Shown: positions 39,364 to 49,310, counted from the first letter of the stretch. The stretch is DNA of 64,000 nt from Prochlorococcus sp. AG-363-M21 (GCA_003278305.1 QCFU01000001.1:124001-188000), one strand, 5' to 3'. Numbers and translations: made by a program. Notes: a model not told the origin generated them from the sequence alone.

Positions 39364-40251
39364 TTAAGATAATAACAATGGTGTTATAAGTGTAATGGAA
39401 TAAAAAACTATTGCTGGAGCAAATAAATAACTATCAATTCTATCCAAGATTCCTCCATGTCCAGGAAGTACATTCCCAGAATCTTTTAGACCAGCATCTC
39501 TCTTCATCATTGATTCTGTTAAGTCTCCTACTAAAGCACAAATAGAAATCAAGAGACCTAAAATACCACCTATTACAAACCCTATATTGGGGTTGATTGT
39601 AAATCCATAAATCATACCTAAAGTAATTGCAGACAAAACACCTCCAATAGCTCCTTCTATTGTCTTAGATGGTGATATTGGTGAGAGTGAATGCTTACCA
39701 AAAACTCTACCAAAAAAATAAGCGCCTATATCTGACGCGACTATCATTAAGCAAGTAGCTAATGTAATCGTTAGCCCTAAATTAACTTCCTCTAAATTAG
39801 ATTGATGAAAAACTTTCATAATCAATGAAGGATCATGATCTACAAAGTTTCTTAATTTAATCCAATGACTAGGCAAAAAACCTAGATAAAAAAGGCCGAA
39901 TATTGATGAAGCTATATCTGCTATTGAACCAGTAACAGGTTGCAAAATCAACCAACAGCATATTGCAGCACCTGATAACGGCAGAACAGCTGCTGCAATA
40001 TCACTTGAAAGAGCTCCAGCGCAATCTAATTGCGTTGTCAAAAGAAGTAATTGGCACGCTACAAGAGTTGTTTTTGTGGCAGGTCTTATTCCCGTGAATT
40101 CTGCCATCCGGAAAAATTCTAAGAGTGCAAGATGCACTATTAGACCAAGTGAAATTGTGAACAACCAGTTTCCTTGCAATACGACCAATAAACCAAAACC
40201 TCCTATTGCAAAACCACTAAGTATTCTTTGTCTTGAAAGGTCAGCAAGCAT
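39364..40251 (-). CDS. cdsA: Phosphatidate cytidylyltransferase
   Basis: A membrane enzyme of about 295 residues making CDP-diacylglycerol from phosphatidate and CTP. Eight or so membrane helices and the family signature KDSGNVLPGHGGILDRIDS near the C-terminus are visible, with the SPSKTIEGAIGG motif before it. I chose ATG 40251 because the decarboxylase stop ends there, sharing one base (TAATG); a longer in-frame ATG at 40317 would overlap that gene by 67 bases. The arrangement implies the two genes are cotranscribed and coupled. PlsC (10467) makes its substrate. Confidence 0.93.
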   Translation of the reverse strand: MLADLSRQRILSGFAIGGFGLLVVLQGNWLFTISLGLIVHLALLEFFRMAEFTGIRPATKTTLVACQLLLLTTQLDCAGALSSDIAAAVLPLSGAAICCWLILQPVTGSIADIASSIFGLFYLGFLPSHWIKLRNFVDHDPSLIMKVFHQSNLEEVNLGLTITLATCLMIVASDIGAYFFGRVFGKHSLSPISPSKTIEGAIGGVLSAITLGMIYGFTINPNIGFVIGGILGLLISICALVGDLTESMMKRDAGLKDSGNVLPGHGGILDRIDSYLFAPAIVFYSITLITPLLLS

Positions 40252-41648
40252 TAGGAAAGTACTTTTATTTTTGAAGGGATCTGATTTGGCCAAAGTTTTT
40301 TCTGCAAGAGCATCCAATTAACAAGAGACTTATTAATAGCTTCTCCTGGAATTACCAAAGGAATACCAGGAGGATATGGACAAATCATATCTGCAGAGAT
40401 TAGCCCAACTGAATCTTCTAAAAACACATCATGGGATTTTTCTCTTACAGCAAAAGAACACGATATTTCTGGTACAGATATCAAGGAATATTTAGGTGAT
40501 AGGAAGGGAGGATATACATTCATAGCTGCTTTTGATTTAAGAAGGGCAGACCAATGGTTATTAAGACTGTTTTTTAAACCGGGTTGAGTAGAAAATCCAA
40601 TACAAAATGTAAGAGTGCCTGGTTCTGGAAGTTCAGCTACAACATGATTCTTAAGGAACCAACTATCCGCTTCAAATCCAGATATTCCTTTGCAAGACGT
40701 ATGAAGAATTAATTTAAGAGGGTCTTGAGTCTCTAAGACTGGAACCCCCATAGAAGAAAGTCTAGAAAAGATATCCTTGGCTCTCATTACTGACTTTCTA
40801 AGTTTTCTGAGTCCATTAGGACTTCTCCATTCACGTAAGCTTGATTCACATGAAGCAAGAAGCAAAGAGCTTGGGCTAGTGGTTTGTATCCATCCGAGAC
40901 ATTTATCAATAATGTTTAAATCGAGCAAGCTTCCTTGACCCCAAAGCACTGCTGTTTGAACCATCCCAAGACTGGATTTATGTAGAGAATGAACAACCAG
41001 ATCTGCTCCAACATGTAATCCTGACTGTGGTAAATCCAATCCTGTTATGGAAGCCAAATGAGTTCCATGAGCCTCATCAACCAGAACAGGCAACCCATAC
41101 TTATGAGCAGTTTTAACCTGGTTTTCAATGTCCGCTGAATAACCATGATAGGTAGGGTTTACTAACACAATTGCCGTTAAATCAATTCCTAATGCATGAA
41201 CTTTTTCTAAAACTTTCGCAAACCAAAGTTCATCAGGAGGCAAAAAATGTCCCCTGTCTTCCAAGTAAGGCAAATCAAAAAGAACAGGTCTTATATCTCC
41301 TAGAACACATGCATTAATAATACTTTTGTGAATATTCCTTGGCATAAGGATAAACTCGCCTGGTTTTGCAATTGACAGAAGAGAAGCTTGCAATAAACCC
41401 GTTGCTCCATTTACTCCATACCAACATCGATCCACTCCTGCTTCCTTCGCGGATTGTTTTTGGCTAAAGCTAATTGCTCCATTTCCAGAAATAGCTTCAC
41501 CAATGTCTGGAAGTTCAGGTAGATCCCATATTCCAGGCCTTTTCCTTAAAAGCTTTTTAAAATCATCTGGTAAAGCTAATCCCCTTCCATGTGCTGGCAA
41601 GAAAAGATTCCTTCCTCGGTCACTTGTAAGAAAATCAGATAATCTCAT
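40251..41648 (-). CDS. Orn/Lys/Arg decarboxylase-family PLP protein
   Basis: A 465-residue fold-type I PLP enzyme of the group that includes ornithine, lysine and arginine decarboxylases. The cofactor lysine is K224 in VVHSLHKSSLG, with D191 in VDEAHGTH contacting the pyridine nitrogen; VNGATGLLQA forms the phosphate-binding loop. It lacks the N-terminal wing domain of the enterobacterial inducible decarboxylases, as in cyanobacterial and Bacillus SpeA-like proteins, so the substrate could be arginine, lysine or ornithine. It is followed by cdsA, whose ATG shares a base with this stop. Confidence 0.88.
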   Translation of the reverse strand: MRLSDFLTSDRGRNLFLPAHGRGLALPDDFKKLLRKRPGIWDLPELPDIGEAISGNGAISFSQKQSAKEAGVDRCWYGVNGATGLLQASLLSIAKPGEFILMPRNIHKSIINACVLGDIRPVLFDLPYLEDRGHFLPPDELWFAKVLEKVHALGIDLTAIVLVNPTYHGYSADIENQVKTAHKYGLPVLVDEAHGTHLASITGLDLPQSGLHVGADLVVHSLHKSSLGMVQTAVLWGQGSLLDLNIIDKCLGWIQTTSPSSLLLASCESSLREWRSPNGLRKLRKSVMRAKDIFSRLSSMGVPVLETQDPLKLILHTSCKGISGFEADSWFLKNHVVAELPEPGTLTFCIGFSTQPGLKNSLNNHWSALLKSKAAMNVYPPFLSPKYSLISVPEISCSFAVREKSHDVFLEDSVGLISADMICPYPPGIPLVIPGEAINKSLVNWMLLQKKLWPNQIPSKIKVLS

Positions 41649-41746
41649 ATATATAATTTGCTTATTCTAGATTTGCATGAAGAGTGCCAATTATGAATCT
41701 ATTAAAATCATGGATGTAACGCCTTCCACCAATTATATGTTTATAT

Positions 41747-43390
41747 ATGAAATATAACTCTAATCGCGATTTTTCCTGGTTACTACCAAGAGCGTGGGTA
41801 TGGATGCCTAGAGTTTTGGAAATAGGCAGTTTAATAACTACATTTTTAATTAACTTGCTTATATATAGATCAAAAAAAGATAAGGGTGATAGCGTAAAAC
41901 TGTCTCAACAATTATTTCAAACTCTCACAAAGTTAGGGCCATGTTTTATTAAAACTGGTCAATCATTATCAACCAGGCCAGATCTTGTATCAAAAGAATG
42001 GTTGTCAGCCCTCACAAAACTTCAAGATGAATTACCTGCTTTTGAACATCAAACAGCATTAAAAATCATAAAAGAGGATTTAGGCAAAGAACCTTCTCAA
42101 ATATTTAAATATTTTCCTAACGAACCTATCGCATCTGCGAGCTTAGGAATTGTTTATAAAGCACAATTATATGATAATTATTGGGTTGCTGTAAAAATAC
42201 AAAGGCCAGACCTAGCCTTTATTATCCGTAGAGATTTAGTAATAATAAGAACTTTATTTGTTATAGTCTCACCTTTCTTACCCTTAAACTTAGGTTTTGG
42301 GCTAGATGAAATAATCGATGAATTTGGTACAAGCTTATTTAGAGAAATTGATTATAATAAAGAAGCGGATAATGCAGAAAGATTTTATTCCTACTTTAGT
42401 AAAAATAAATCTATAAAGGTACCTAGAGTTGAAAGACTATTATCTTCTTCAAGAGTAATTACGACTAGCTGGATTGATGGGGTTAAAATAGAAAATAGAA
42501 ATGAATTATTAAAAAACAATATAGACCCTACATCTATAATAAGATCTGCAGTGATAAGTGGGATCCAACAACTACTTGAATTTGGGTACTTTCATGCAGA
42601 TCCCCATCCAGGGAATATGTTTGCAATAAGCGGGGAAGCAGGAGGCTTAGGAGAAATAGGATATGTTGATTTTGGAATGATGGACTCTATATCAGAAGAG
42701 GATAGAGTTACACTTACTAGAGCTATTGTTCATTTAGTAAATGATGATTACATTTCCCTTACTAAAGACTTTCAAAATTTAGGGTTCCTAAATAAGAATG
42801 AAGATCTAAAAAAAATTACACCGGTAATAAAATGTGTACTTGGGGGAGTGTTAACAAAAGAAGTAGGTGCATTTAATCTAAAAAGTGTTACTGATAGTTT
42901 TTCAGAACTAATGTATAATTATCCATTTAGAGTACCGTCAAGATTTGCTTTAATTATTAGAGCAGTTGTAAGCCAAGAGGGTCTTGCATTGAAATTAGAC
43001 CCTTCATTCAAAATAATTCGTTTTGCTTATCCATATGTAGCAAAAAGATTACTAACTGATCAAAATGATGAGATGGTAGGAATACTTACCGATGTATTAT
43101 TTGATACAAATAATACACTTCAGGTCGATAGACTAGAGTCCCTAGTTAATGTGATAATTGAAGAATCTAAAGATAAAGCTACAAATTTAATGCCAGTAGC
43201 TAGAGATAGTATAAAGCTAATGTTAGGATCAAAAGGGTCATTAATTAGAGAGAAGTTGATGCTTTCTCTAATAAAAGACGAAAGAATTAATACTTCTGAG
43301 ATAAAAACCATTTTTCGAATAATGAAAAGAAAAGTAAAAGAGTCAAGTTATTACAGGGAAATTAAAAGTATTAAAGACTCGATTTTCTAA
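41747..43390 (+). CDS. ABC1/UbiB-family atypical protein kinase
   Basis: A 547-residue member of the ABC1 (ADCK/UbiB) kinase-like family. The alanine-rich nucleotide loop is ASASLGIVYKAQL, the lysine lies in WVAVKIQRPD, and the DPHPGN motif is in YFHADPHPGNMF, followed by YVDFGMMDS. Relatives support quinone or lipid metabolism and stress tolerance; cyanobacteria and plants have several. The C-terminal 120 residues are helical and could include a membrane-associated segment. It is divergent from the decarboxylase gene and is followed by a response regulator after 90 bases. Confidence 0.92.
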   Translation: MKYNSNRDFSWLLPRAWVWMPRVLEIGSLITTFLINLLIYRSKKDKGDSVKLSQQLFQTLTKLGPCFIKTGQSLSTRPDLVSKEWLSALTKLQDELPAFEHQTALKIIKEDLGKEPSQIFKYFPNEPIASASLGIVYKAQLYDNYWVAVKIQRPDLAFIIRRDLVIIRTLFVIVSPFLPLNLGFGLDEIIDEFGTSLFREIDYNKEADNAERFYSYFSKNKSIKVPRVERLLSSSRVITTSWIDGVKIENRNELLKNNIDPTSIIRSAVISGIQQLLEFGYFHADPHPGNMFAISGEAGGLGEIGYVDFGMMDSISEEDRVTLTRAIVHLVNDDYISLTKDFQNLGFLNKNEDLKKITPVIKCVLGGVLTKEVGAFNLKSVTDSFSELMYNYPFRVPSRFALIIRAVVSQEGLALKLDPSFKIIRFAYPYVAKRLLTDQNDEMVGILTDVLFDTNNTLQVDRLESLVNVIIEESKDKATNLMPVARDSIKLMLGSKGSLIREKLMLSLIKDERINTSEIKTIFRIMKRKVKESSYYREIKSIKDSIF

Positions 43391-43480
43391 ATAACTAAAA
43401 ATAGACGCTCTAGAATCAAAGGATTAATAAGTTAGAGATTGAAAACCAAACTCTCGTTTAAGTAAGAAATTAGACAAAAT

Positions 43481-44230
43481 ATGTATATATATAATTTCAA
43501 CTTGGCTACAACACCATACAAAAAATCCTCAAGCCCTAATGTACTGGTGGTATCAGATGATGATGCAAAAACAAATTCAATAAAAGAATATTTGCTAAAT
43601 GAAGGTTTCAATGTATCATCATATAGAAATACGATAGGACTAAGTTCAATAATATATTCTAAGTATCTCTACTTTGATTTGATTATAATTGACTTGATAT
43701 TGCCAAAAATAAATATCTTAGAGCTTTATAAGAAAATAAAAAAACACAAAGAAGGTGCTCATATCCTAATCATTACAAAAAAAGAAACTGAAATAGATAC
43801 ACTCCAAAACACAGAGATACCTAAACAAAGCCATATCAGCAGTCCATTCTCAATCACAGAATTTATAGAAAGGTGCAAATATCTTTTACGTATAGAAGCA
43901 AAATGCGAATCAAATGATCACGGTCTAGCAGAAAATCTACAGCAATATGAAAACTTCAACCTCTATTTAAATGAATATCGTGTTACTAAAAACAATAAAG
44001 ATCTTGATCTTTCTCCAAAGGAATATAGTTTATTAAAGTTTTTTATTCAAAATCCCAACCACACTTGGAGCAGGCATCAAATTCTAGAAAATATCTGGGG
44101 GAATAGTTATAAAGGGAATTCCAAAACAGTTGATGTTCATATAAGATGGCTGAGAGAAAAAATAGAAGACGAGCCTGCAGCTCCCAGAATAATAAAAACA
44201 ATTAGAGGCTCTGGGTATAGATTTGGATAA
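43481..44230 (+). CDS. OmpR-family response regulator (RpaB-like output domain) with an altered receiver
   Basis: A 249-residue regulator. The receiver (residues about 20-132) keeps D26, D27, the phospho-accepting D71 (LIIIDLILP) and T99, but the conserved lysine of the KPF motif is a serine (S121 in SSPFS), so signal relay may be changed. The winged-helix domain (about 150-249) contains LSPKEYSLLKFF, TVDVHIRWLREKIE and IRGSGYRFG, much like the RpaB/Ycf27 type of cyanobacteria. The receiver is unusually Asn/Ile/Lys-rich. The following 277 bases to the pseudouridine synthase are AT-rich and hold only weak inverted repeats (for example near 44326-44338). Confidence 0.88.
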   Translation: MYIYNFNLATTPYKKSSSPNVLVVSDDDAKTNSIKEYLLNEGFNVSSYRNTIGLSSIIYSKYLYFDLIIIDLILPKINILELYKKIKKHKEGAHILIITKKETEIDTLQNTEIPKQSHISSPFSITEFIERCKYLLRIEAKCESNDHGLAENLQQYENFNLYLNEYRVTKNNKDLDLSPKEYSLLKFFIQNPNHTWSRHQILENIWGNSYKGNSKTVDVHIRWLREKIEDEPAAPRIIKTIRGSGYRFG

Positions 44231-44507
44231 GATATATCTTCAAACTGAGAGAATATCTGAATCATTCTATGTAAAGTCAATTCAAACTTAAAGAGCCATT
44301 CAAAATATTTCTATTAAATTGAATTAAGAATTATTCTTATTTCAGATAATTAGAATAATCAATTTATTAGCTCTATAGATTCCTAATTCCCCAATTCTTC
44401 TTATAATAATATGGTCTTACACTTCTTATACTAATTCAAAATATAAGATTCAAATTCAATTATGCAAATTCACTTCCATTAAACCAAGGGTAAAAACTAT
44501 AAATACG

Positions 44508-45239
44508 ATGCCAATAGCCAGGATTCAAAAGTTAATATCACAAGCAGGTATCTGTTCAAGAAGGAACGCAGAAGTTTTAATTCTTGAAGGGAAAGTATTT
44601 CTCAACAATAAATTAGCTCACATAGGAGACAAGGCTGATCTCTGCTTAGATGAAATTGTGGTCAATGGATACAAGATTCCTAAATTCAATTCTAATAAAG
44701 TAATTCTTTTAAATAAACCTTCCGGAGTGATTAGCAGTTGTTCCGACAAATTCGGAAGGAAAACTGTTTTAAGTTTTCTGCCTTCAAATCTTAAGCAAGG
44801 CATGCATCCAATAGGAAGACTAGATTATGAAAGTAGAGGAGCAATTCTTCTCACCAATAATGGTGATTTAACACTTAAATTAACTCACCCTAGATATAAG
44901 CATACTAAAAGTTATCGAGTTACAATAGAAGGGATACCATCTAAGAAGACTATATACGACTGGTCAGAAGGGATAGAAATCGAAGGGAAAAAATCACTAA
45001 AATCAGTTGTAAAGTTGATAAAGGTTTTTAAATCAACTAGCATTCTTAAGATTGATCTTCAGGAAGGTAGAAACAGACAAATACGCAAAACTGCAGACAT
45101 CCTAGGGCACAAGGTTTTAGACCTTCAAAGAATATCTATAGCCCATATAAAACTAAATAGATTAGTAGAAGGTCAATGGAGACATATTAAAAAAGAAGAA
45201 TGGGAACCATTGTTAAAAACAATACAAGATTATAATTGA
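44508..45239 (+). CDS. Pseudouridine synthase of the RsuA/RluB family
   Basis: A 243-residue enzyme that isomerises a uridine in rRNA. An S4 RNA-binding domain (residues about 5-50, RIQKLISQAGICSRRNAE) precedes the catalytic domain with the aspartate D106 in GRLDYESRG, followed by LTHPRYKHTKSYRV and the EGRNRQIRK motif. The target (16S or 23S) cannot be told from sequence. It ends three bases before the ATG of the RodZ-like gene and its stop overlaps a possible upstream TTG start of it. Confidence 0.92.
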   Translation: MPIARIQKLISQAGICSRRNAEVLILEGKVFLNNKLAHIGDKADLCLDEIVVNGYKIPKFNSNKVILLNKPSGVISSCSDKFGRKTVLSFLPSNLKQGMHPIGRLDYESRGAILLTNNGDLTLKLTHPRYKHTKSYRVTIEGIPSKKTIYDWSEGIEIEGKKSLKSVVKLIKVFKSTSILKIDLQEGRNRQIRKTADILGHKVLDLQRISIAHIKLNRLVEGQWRHIKKEEWEPLLKTIQDYN

Positions 45240-45241
45240 TT

Positions 45242-45850
45242 ATGAAAAGATTCTTATTGCTTTTTTCAGAAAAAAATAATGATTTTAATAACTCTCATTT
45301 ATCAAATGAGAACATAACTAAAAGTGGTGAACTTCTAAAAGAGAAGAGAGAAAGTTTTGGTCTTTCGAAGTCAGAGCTTGCATCAAAAACAAGGATTTCA
45401 GTTGCTGTTATTGATGCCATAGAAAATGGTTGGTTAAAGTTATTGCCAGAAAAAACATATCTATGGAAAATGCTTTTAACTTTAGAGAATGAACTTGGTT
45501 TAGAAAAAGGAACACTTAATATTTTTCTTGATGAAAAGGGCTTAAATAAGAAACAAAGTAATGTGAAAATATTTACACCAACAAGTATAAATTTATTTTC
45601 ATCATGGCAAGGAACTATTGTTTATATTTTTTTAATAGCAATTAGTTTACTCTTAATTAATAGGCAGCAAAGATATTTATCAATAGAAGGTGTGAATACA
45701 ACTCAGCCTCACCTACCTAAAGATCTTATTGAAAAGATCTATGATGTGAATAAATTAAATAAAAACAAAAAGACAACAGATCATAGCCAAGATATAGAAA
45801 TCAATTTAGAAGATAAAATTATATCAGATAATATAAAGACTTTGCCTTAA
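45242..45850 (+). CDS. RodZ-like helix-turn-helix membrane protein
   Basis: A protein of about 202 residues with an N-terminal HTH_25 domain (about residues 28-95, LKEKRESFGLSKSELASKT), a single membrane segment (GTIVYIFLIAISLLLI) and a short periplasmic tail. This is the layout of RodZ, which links the MreB cytoskeleton to the wall machinery; here the periplasmic part is short and lacks the usual DUF4115 domain. An in-frame TTG at 45236 would add two residues; the ATG is preferred. It overlaps nothing and converges with malQ with a six-base gap. Confidence 0.8.
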   Translation: MKRFLLLFSEKNNDFNNSHLSNENITKSGELLKEKRESFGLSKSELASKTRISVAVIDAIENGWLKLLPEKTYLWKMLLTLENELGLEKGTLNIFLDEKGLNKKQSNVKIFTPTSINLFSSWQGTIVYIFLIAISLLLINRQQRYLSIEGVNTTQPHLPKDLIEKIYDVNKLNKNKKTTDHSQDIEINLEDKIISDNIKTLP

Positions 45851-45856
45851 GATATA

Positions 45857-47407
45857 TTATTGAATCAATGAAAATATTCCTTGTGAAGATCTTCCTCGTG
45901 AAATAGCTAGTTTACTATATTTAGATAAAGCATTTAGTAGTTTTTCATCGAAGTCATTAATCCTCCAAGACCAATTATCAGAAACTGTTCCAGGGGTATT
46001 GAATCGAGCATGATTGTCCAAATCAAGCAAATCCTGTAAAGGTGATATAAATAAGCATGACTTTGTTGATAGGCCAATATCAATTAACATCCAAGCAGGT
46101 GAAGATTCTTCTTTAGAAGAGAATTTTTCATAAACTCTTTGTTTTGTATTTTCATCAATTTCATTCCACCAACCATTAGTAGTTGAATTATCATGGGTGC
46201 CAGTATAAACTATAGATTTGTAGTTATTTATGTTTTCTGGCAAATAAGGATTATCTAAATTTCCATCAAAAGCAAATTGAAGTATCTTCATTCCTGGGAG
46301 ATCAAAATGATCTCTTAATCGTTCAACATCAGGAGTAATTATTCCTAAATCTTCCGCAGCGAGAGGAAGATTTTTTCCATATTGTTTTCGCAACAATGAG
46401 AGAATTTGAAGACCAGGCGAAGGTGACCAGTAACCTCGCTGAGCAGTTTTATCTATACCGTTAATATTCCAAAAAGCATTAAAAGCTCTGAAATGATCTA
46501 TACGTAATAAATCAACTTGTTCAAATTGTCTTGCAAATCTTTTCCTCCACCATCGAAATTTACTAAGTTTATGTCTTTGCCATCTGTAAACAGGATTGCC
46601 CCAAAGTTGACCTGTACTTGAAAAGTAATCTGGAGGGACTCCACTTTGACTTAGAAGTTCTCCATCAGGAAGAACAGAAAAAAGGGATCTATTTGCCCAT
46701 ACATCTGAACTATCTCGTGATACATAAAAAGGCAAATCTCCGAATAATAAAACATCCAACTCTTTAGCTAAAAGTCTGATTTTTTTCCATTGCCGAAATA
46801 AATGCCATTGGATTAAAAAATGTTCTAGTAATTGATTCCTATGATCATGCTCATATTTATCTAAAACCTTGCGATTGTAATTAGCAAAGTTTTTTGGCCA
46901 TTCCCACCAAGGCTTGAGATTATTTTGAAAACGAATTTCCATAAATAAAGCATGATCTGAAAGCCACCACTGTTTTTCTTTCCAATTATTAAATTCAATA
47001 TGAGCTTCAGCATTCTGAGAATTCCATGATTCCCTCAAAGCTTCACCTAATTTCCTACTTCTTATATTCGCTAATTTAAAATTATCAAATCGTGATGAAT
47101 CATCGAAAACAGATCCTGGCAATTCTTTTAACTTTTCAATAGTTAAAAAACCATCATGAACTAAATCATTCTCATCGAGAAACCATGGATTTAAAGCAAA
47201 CCCTGAAGGGGAACTATATGGAGATCCTGTTGAATCAGTTGGTGAGAGTGGTAAGAATTGCCAAGCGCCAATTCCATTCTCAGATAAAAGTTTTACCCAA
47301 GATCGTGCCTCTTGCCCAAAACCACCACATATTCTCTTGCTTGGCAAAGCAGTTGGATGTAACAAAATTCCACTATATTTTTTTAAATTGGCTGATGTTT
47401 TACTCAT
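45857..47407 (-). CDS. malQ: 4-alpha-glucanotransferase (amylomaltase)
   Basis: A 516-residue GH77 enzyme transferring alpha-1,4-glucan segments between malto-oligosaccharides during glycogen breakdown. Catalytic residues are visible in LLRIDHFRAF (nucleophile Asp), LAAEDLGIIT (acid/base Glu) and YTGTHDNSTTNG (third Asp). The N-terminal GILLHPTALP and the SPYSSPSGFALNPW block are typical. Length is normal. It is divergent from the small membrane ORF at 47500 and converges with the RodZ-like gene. Confidence 0.97.
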   Translation of the reverse strand: MSKTSANLKKYSGILLHPTALPSKRICGGFGQEARSWVKLLSENGIGAWQFLPLSPTDSTGSPYSSPSGFALNPWFLDENDLVHDGFLTIEKLKELPGSVFDDSSRFDNFKLANIRSRKLGEALRESWNSQNAEAHIEFNNWKEKQWWLSDHALFMEIRFQNNLKPWWEWPKNFANYNRKVLDKYEHDHRNQLLEHFLIQWHLFRQWKKIRLLAKELDVLLFGDLPFYVSRDSSDVWANRSLFSVLPDGELLSQSGVPPDYFSSTGQLWGNPVYRWQRHKLSKFRWWRKRFARQFEQVDLLRIDHFRAFNAFWNINGIDKTAQRGYWSPSPGLQILSLLRKQYGKNLPLAAEDLGIITPDVERLRDHFDLPGMKILQFAFDGNLDNPYLPENINNYKSIVYTGTHDNSTTNGWWNEIDENTKQRVYEKFSSKEESSPAWMLIDIGLSTKSCLFISPLQDLLDLDNHARFNTPGTVSDNWSWRINDFDEKLLNALSKYSKLAISRGRSSQGIFSLIQ

Positions 47408-47499
47408 TAGCTATTAAAAAATCTGAATCAAGTACAAATAATTTATTTTCTTGATTTATATTCTTTAAATTGTAATGTAAAAAGGTTTCAATTTATCCA

Positions 47500-47721
47500 A
47501 TGTTTAGCAAATATTCTGGAAGGACAATACATATTATCGGGGTTGCCTTGTTTTCTATATGGACTACTTCTAAATTAATAAACTATGTATGGCCTATTAA
47601 TGAGAAAGATAATTCAAGTAAATATTTAAAAACCTCTTGTTACATTAAAGATTCAAGTTTAAAATTATTTAAAAAACAATGTCTTAAGGCAAATACTTCA
47701 ATTGTATCTCCAACTTTCTAA
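47500..47721 (+). CDS. Possible small membrane protein
   Basis: A 73-codon open frame with a short basic N-terminus (MFSKYSGRT) and one likely membrane segment (HIIGVALFSIWTTSKLINYV, 20 residues) followed by a Lys/Ser-rich tail with two cysteines. The last 38 bases overlap the convergent gene at 47684, which is acceptable but lowers confidence. It starts 92 bases from the malQ start, in the opposite direction. I recognise no family; it could be a real strain-specific small gene or a chance frame. Confidence 0.4.
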   Translation: MFSKYSGRTIHIIGVALFSIWTTSKLINYVWPINEKDNSSKYLKTSCYIKDSSLKLFKKQCLKANTSIVSPTF

Positions 47722-48202
47722 TAAGTTCGTCAAGAATAATTAAGGATTGAATACTAGGTGATTGATTTAATAAATCTGATGGGAAAAAGCCACACCATGG
47801 CAATCCATCAAGTTTTCTTTTATGTGAATCCCAAGGATCGCCGACTTGCACTAATCCAAGCAAATTAACTGAAAGTTGTTTGCACAAGGCTACATAAGCC
47901 GAAGCCTCTCCTCCAACCATCCCATCACTAGCTGGCAAGACGAATAGTATTACGGGTGCTTTCCATGCTGCCAAAGCTTCCAGCCAAGTCCCTCCATCGG
48001 GGTGAAGCATTGCAAAATCCCCAAGAAATTGAGTCAAACCACGTTCATTAGCCAAGGCAGAAATACATTCATTTGGATTTTCTTCATAAGATGACTTAAA
48101 TAGTCTGCATCGCCATGCATCTGCCAAAACGCTTGAAAACACAGAGTTTACCGTCTCATCTCTTTGTCCGATGGTGAGGAGAAATGGTGTAAGACAAATC
48201 AT
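47684..48202 (-). CDS. Conserved protein of unknown function
   Basis: A 172-residue soluble protein. A mid-protein stretch, APVILFVLPASDG followed by LCKQLSVNLLGLVQVGDPW, resembles the strand/helix pattern of P-loop proteins of the dethiobiotin synthetase type, but no Walker A is present at the N-terminus, so this is a loose comparison. The composition is richer in Trp and Ala than its neighbours. It is divergent from prs (86 bases apart) and its end overlaps the small ORF at 47500. Function unknown. Confidence 0.75.
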   Translation of the reverse strand: MICLTPFLLTIGQRDETVNSVFSSVLADAWRCRLFKSSYEENPNECISALANERGLTQFLGDFAMLHPDGGTWLEALAAWKAPVILFVLPASDGMVGGEASAYVALCKQLSVNLLGLVQVGDPWDSHKRKLDGLPWCGFFPSDLLNQSPSIQSLIILDELIRKLEIQLKYLP

Positions 48203-48287
48203 TTTGCAAACATTTGGTTATTAATAAGTTTGGATAGTGGGGGTATGAGCACTACGATCAGTAGAAAGGATATTTTTTGCGGCGACC

Positions 48288-49286
48288 GTGACAAGCTTTA
48301 TCACCGCAGCGAATACACAAAAAGCGCAACAGGTTAGCCATGACACCAGAAGGCTAAAGCTAATTAGTGGCACCTCGAACCCATTACTTGCTAAAGAGAT
48401 TGCTTCTTATATAGGGATATCCAATGTACCTCTTGTTGCCAAAAGATTTGCTGATGGTGAACTTTATATCCAAATACAGCAATCAATCAGAGGATGTGAT
48501 GTATTCCTAATCCAGCCTACTTGTGCTCCAGTTAACGATAGTTTAATGGAGCTAATGATAATGGTTGACGCCTGCAAGAGAGCATCAGCCAGACAAATAA
48601 CAGCTGTAATACCCTATTACGGCTATGCAAGGGCTGATAGAAAAACAGCTGGCAGAGAATCTATAACTGCAAAACTCACTGCAAACCTTCTTGTAAGTTC
48701 TGGTGTGGATAGAGTGTTAGCAATGGATCTTCACTCAGCACAAATACAAGGGTACTTTGATATTCCTTGTGACCATATTTATGGGTCACCAGTATTAGTA
48801 GATTATCTTTCCACAAAACAGCTTGAGGATATAGTTGTTGTTTCTCCTGACGTGGGAGGTGTAGCAAGGGCTAGAGCATTTGCAAAACAAATGAAAGATG
48901 CACCACTAGCAATTATCGATAAACGAAGATCTGCTCATAATGTAGCTGAAAGCCTAACTGTTATTGGGGAGGTTAATGACAAAACTGCAATTCTTATAGA
49001 TGACATGATTGATACAGGAGGAACAATATGTGCTGGGGCCCAACTTTTAAGACAACAAGGTGCTAAACGTGTAATTGCATGCGCTTCTCATGCAGTTTTT
49101 TCTCCTCCTGCTTATGAACGGCTATCCGTGACGGGACTATTTGAACAAGTTGTTGTGACAAATAGCATTCCAGTACAAAAGAAAAATCACTTTAAACAAC
49201 TAAAAGTACTTTCTGTTGCGAATATGTTGGGCGAAGCAATATTGAGAATTCATGAAGAAAGCTCAGTAAGCTCTATGTTTAGATAA
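48288..49286 (+). CDS. prs: Ribose-phosphate pyrophosphokinase
   Basis: A 332-residue enzyme making PRPP from ribose 5-phosphate and ATP for nucleotides, histidine, tryptophan and NAD. Signatures are RFADGELYIQIQ, the ATP-binding ARADRKTAGRESITAKL, MDLHSAQIQGYFDIP and the PRPP loop LIDDMIDTGGTI. The start is a GTG at 48288; it adds about 20 variable residues before the conserved LKLISGTSNP. Zwf and OpcA at 53-56 kb supply pentose phosphates to it. Confidence 0.97.
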   Translation: MTSFITAANTQKAQQVSHDTRRLKLISGTSNPLLAKEIASYIGISNVPLVAKRFADGELYIQIQQSIRGCDVFLIQPTCAPVNDSLMELMIMVDACKRASARQITAVIPYYGYARADRKTAGRESITAKLTANLLVSSGVDRVLAMDLHSAQIQGYFDIPCDHIYGSPVLVDYLSTKQLEDIVVVSPDVGGVARARAFAKQMKDAPLAIIDKRRSAHNVAESLTVIGEVNDKTAILIDDMIDTGGTICAGAQLLRQQGAKRVIACASHAVFSPPAYERLSVTGLFEQVVVTNSIPVQKKNHFKQLKVLSVANMLGEAILRIHEESSVSSMFR

Positions 49287-49310
49287 AAGAGAGCGTAATT
49301 AGTAATTTAA

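Noticed and set aside
47426-47456. 7-bp inverted repeat (AATCAAG/CTTGATT) between malQ and the small membrane ORF
   Set aside because: Short, with a 17-base loop, and expected by chance in such AT-rich intergenic DNA.
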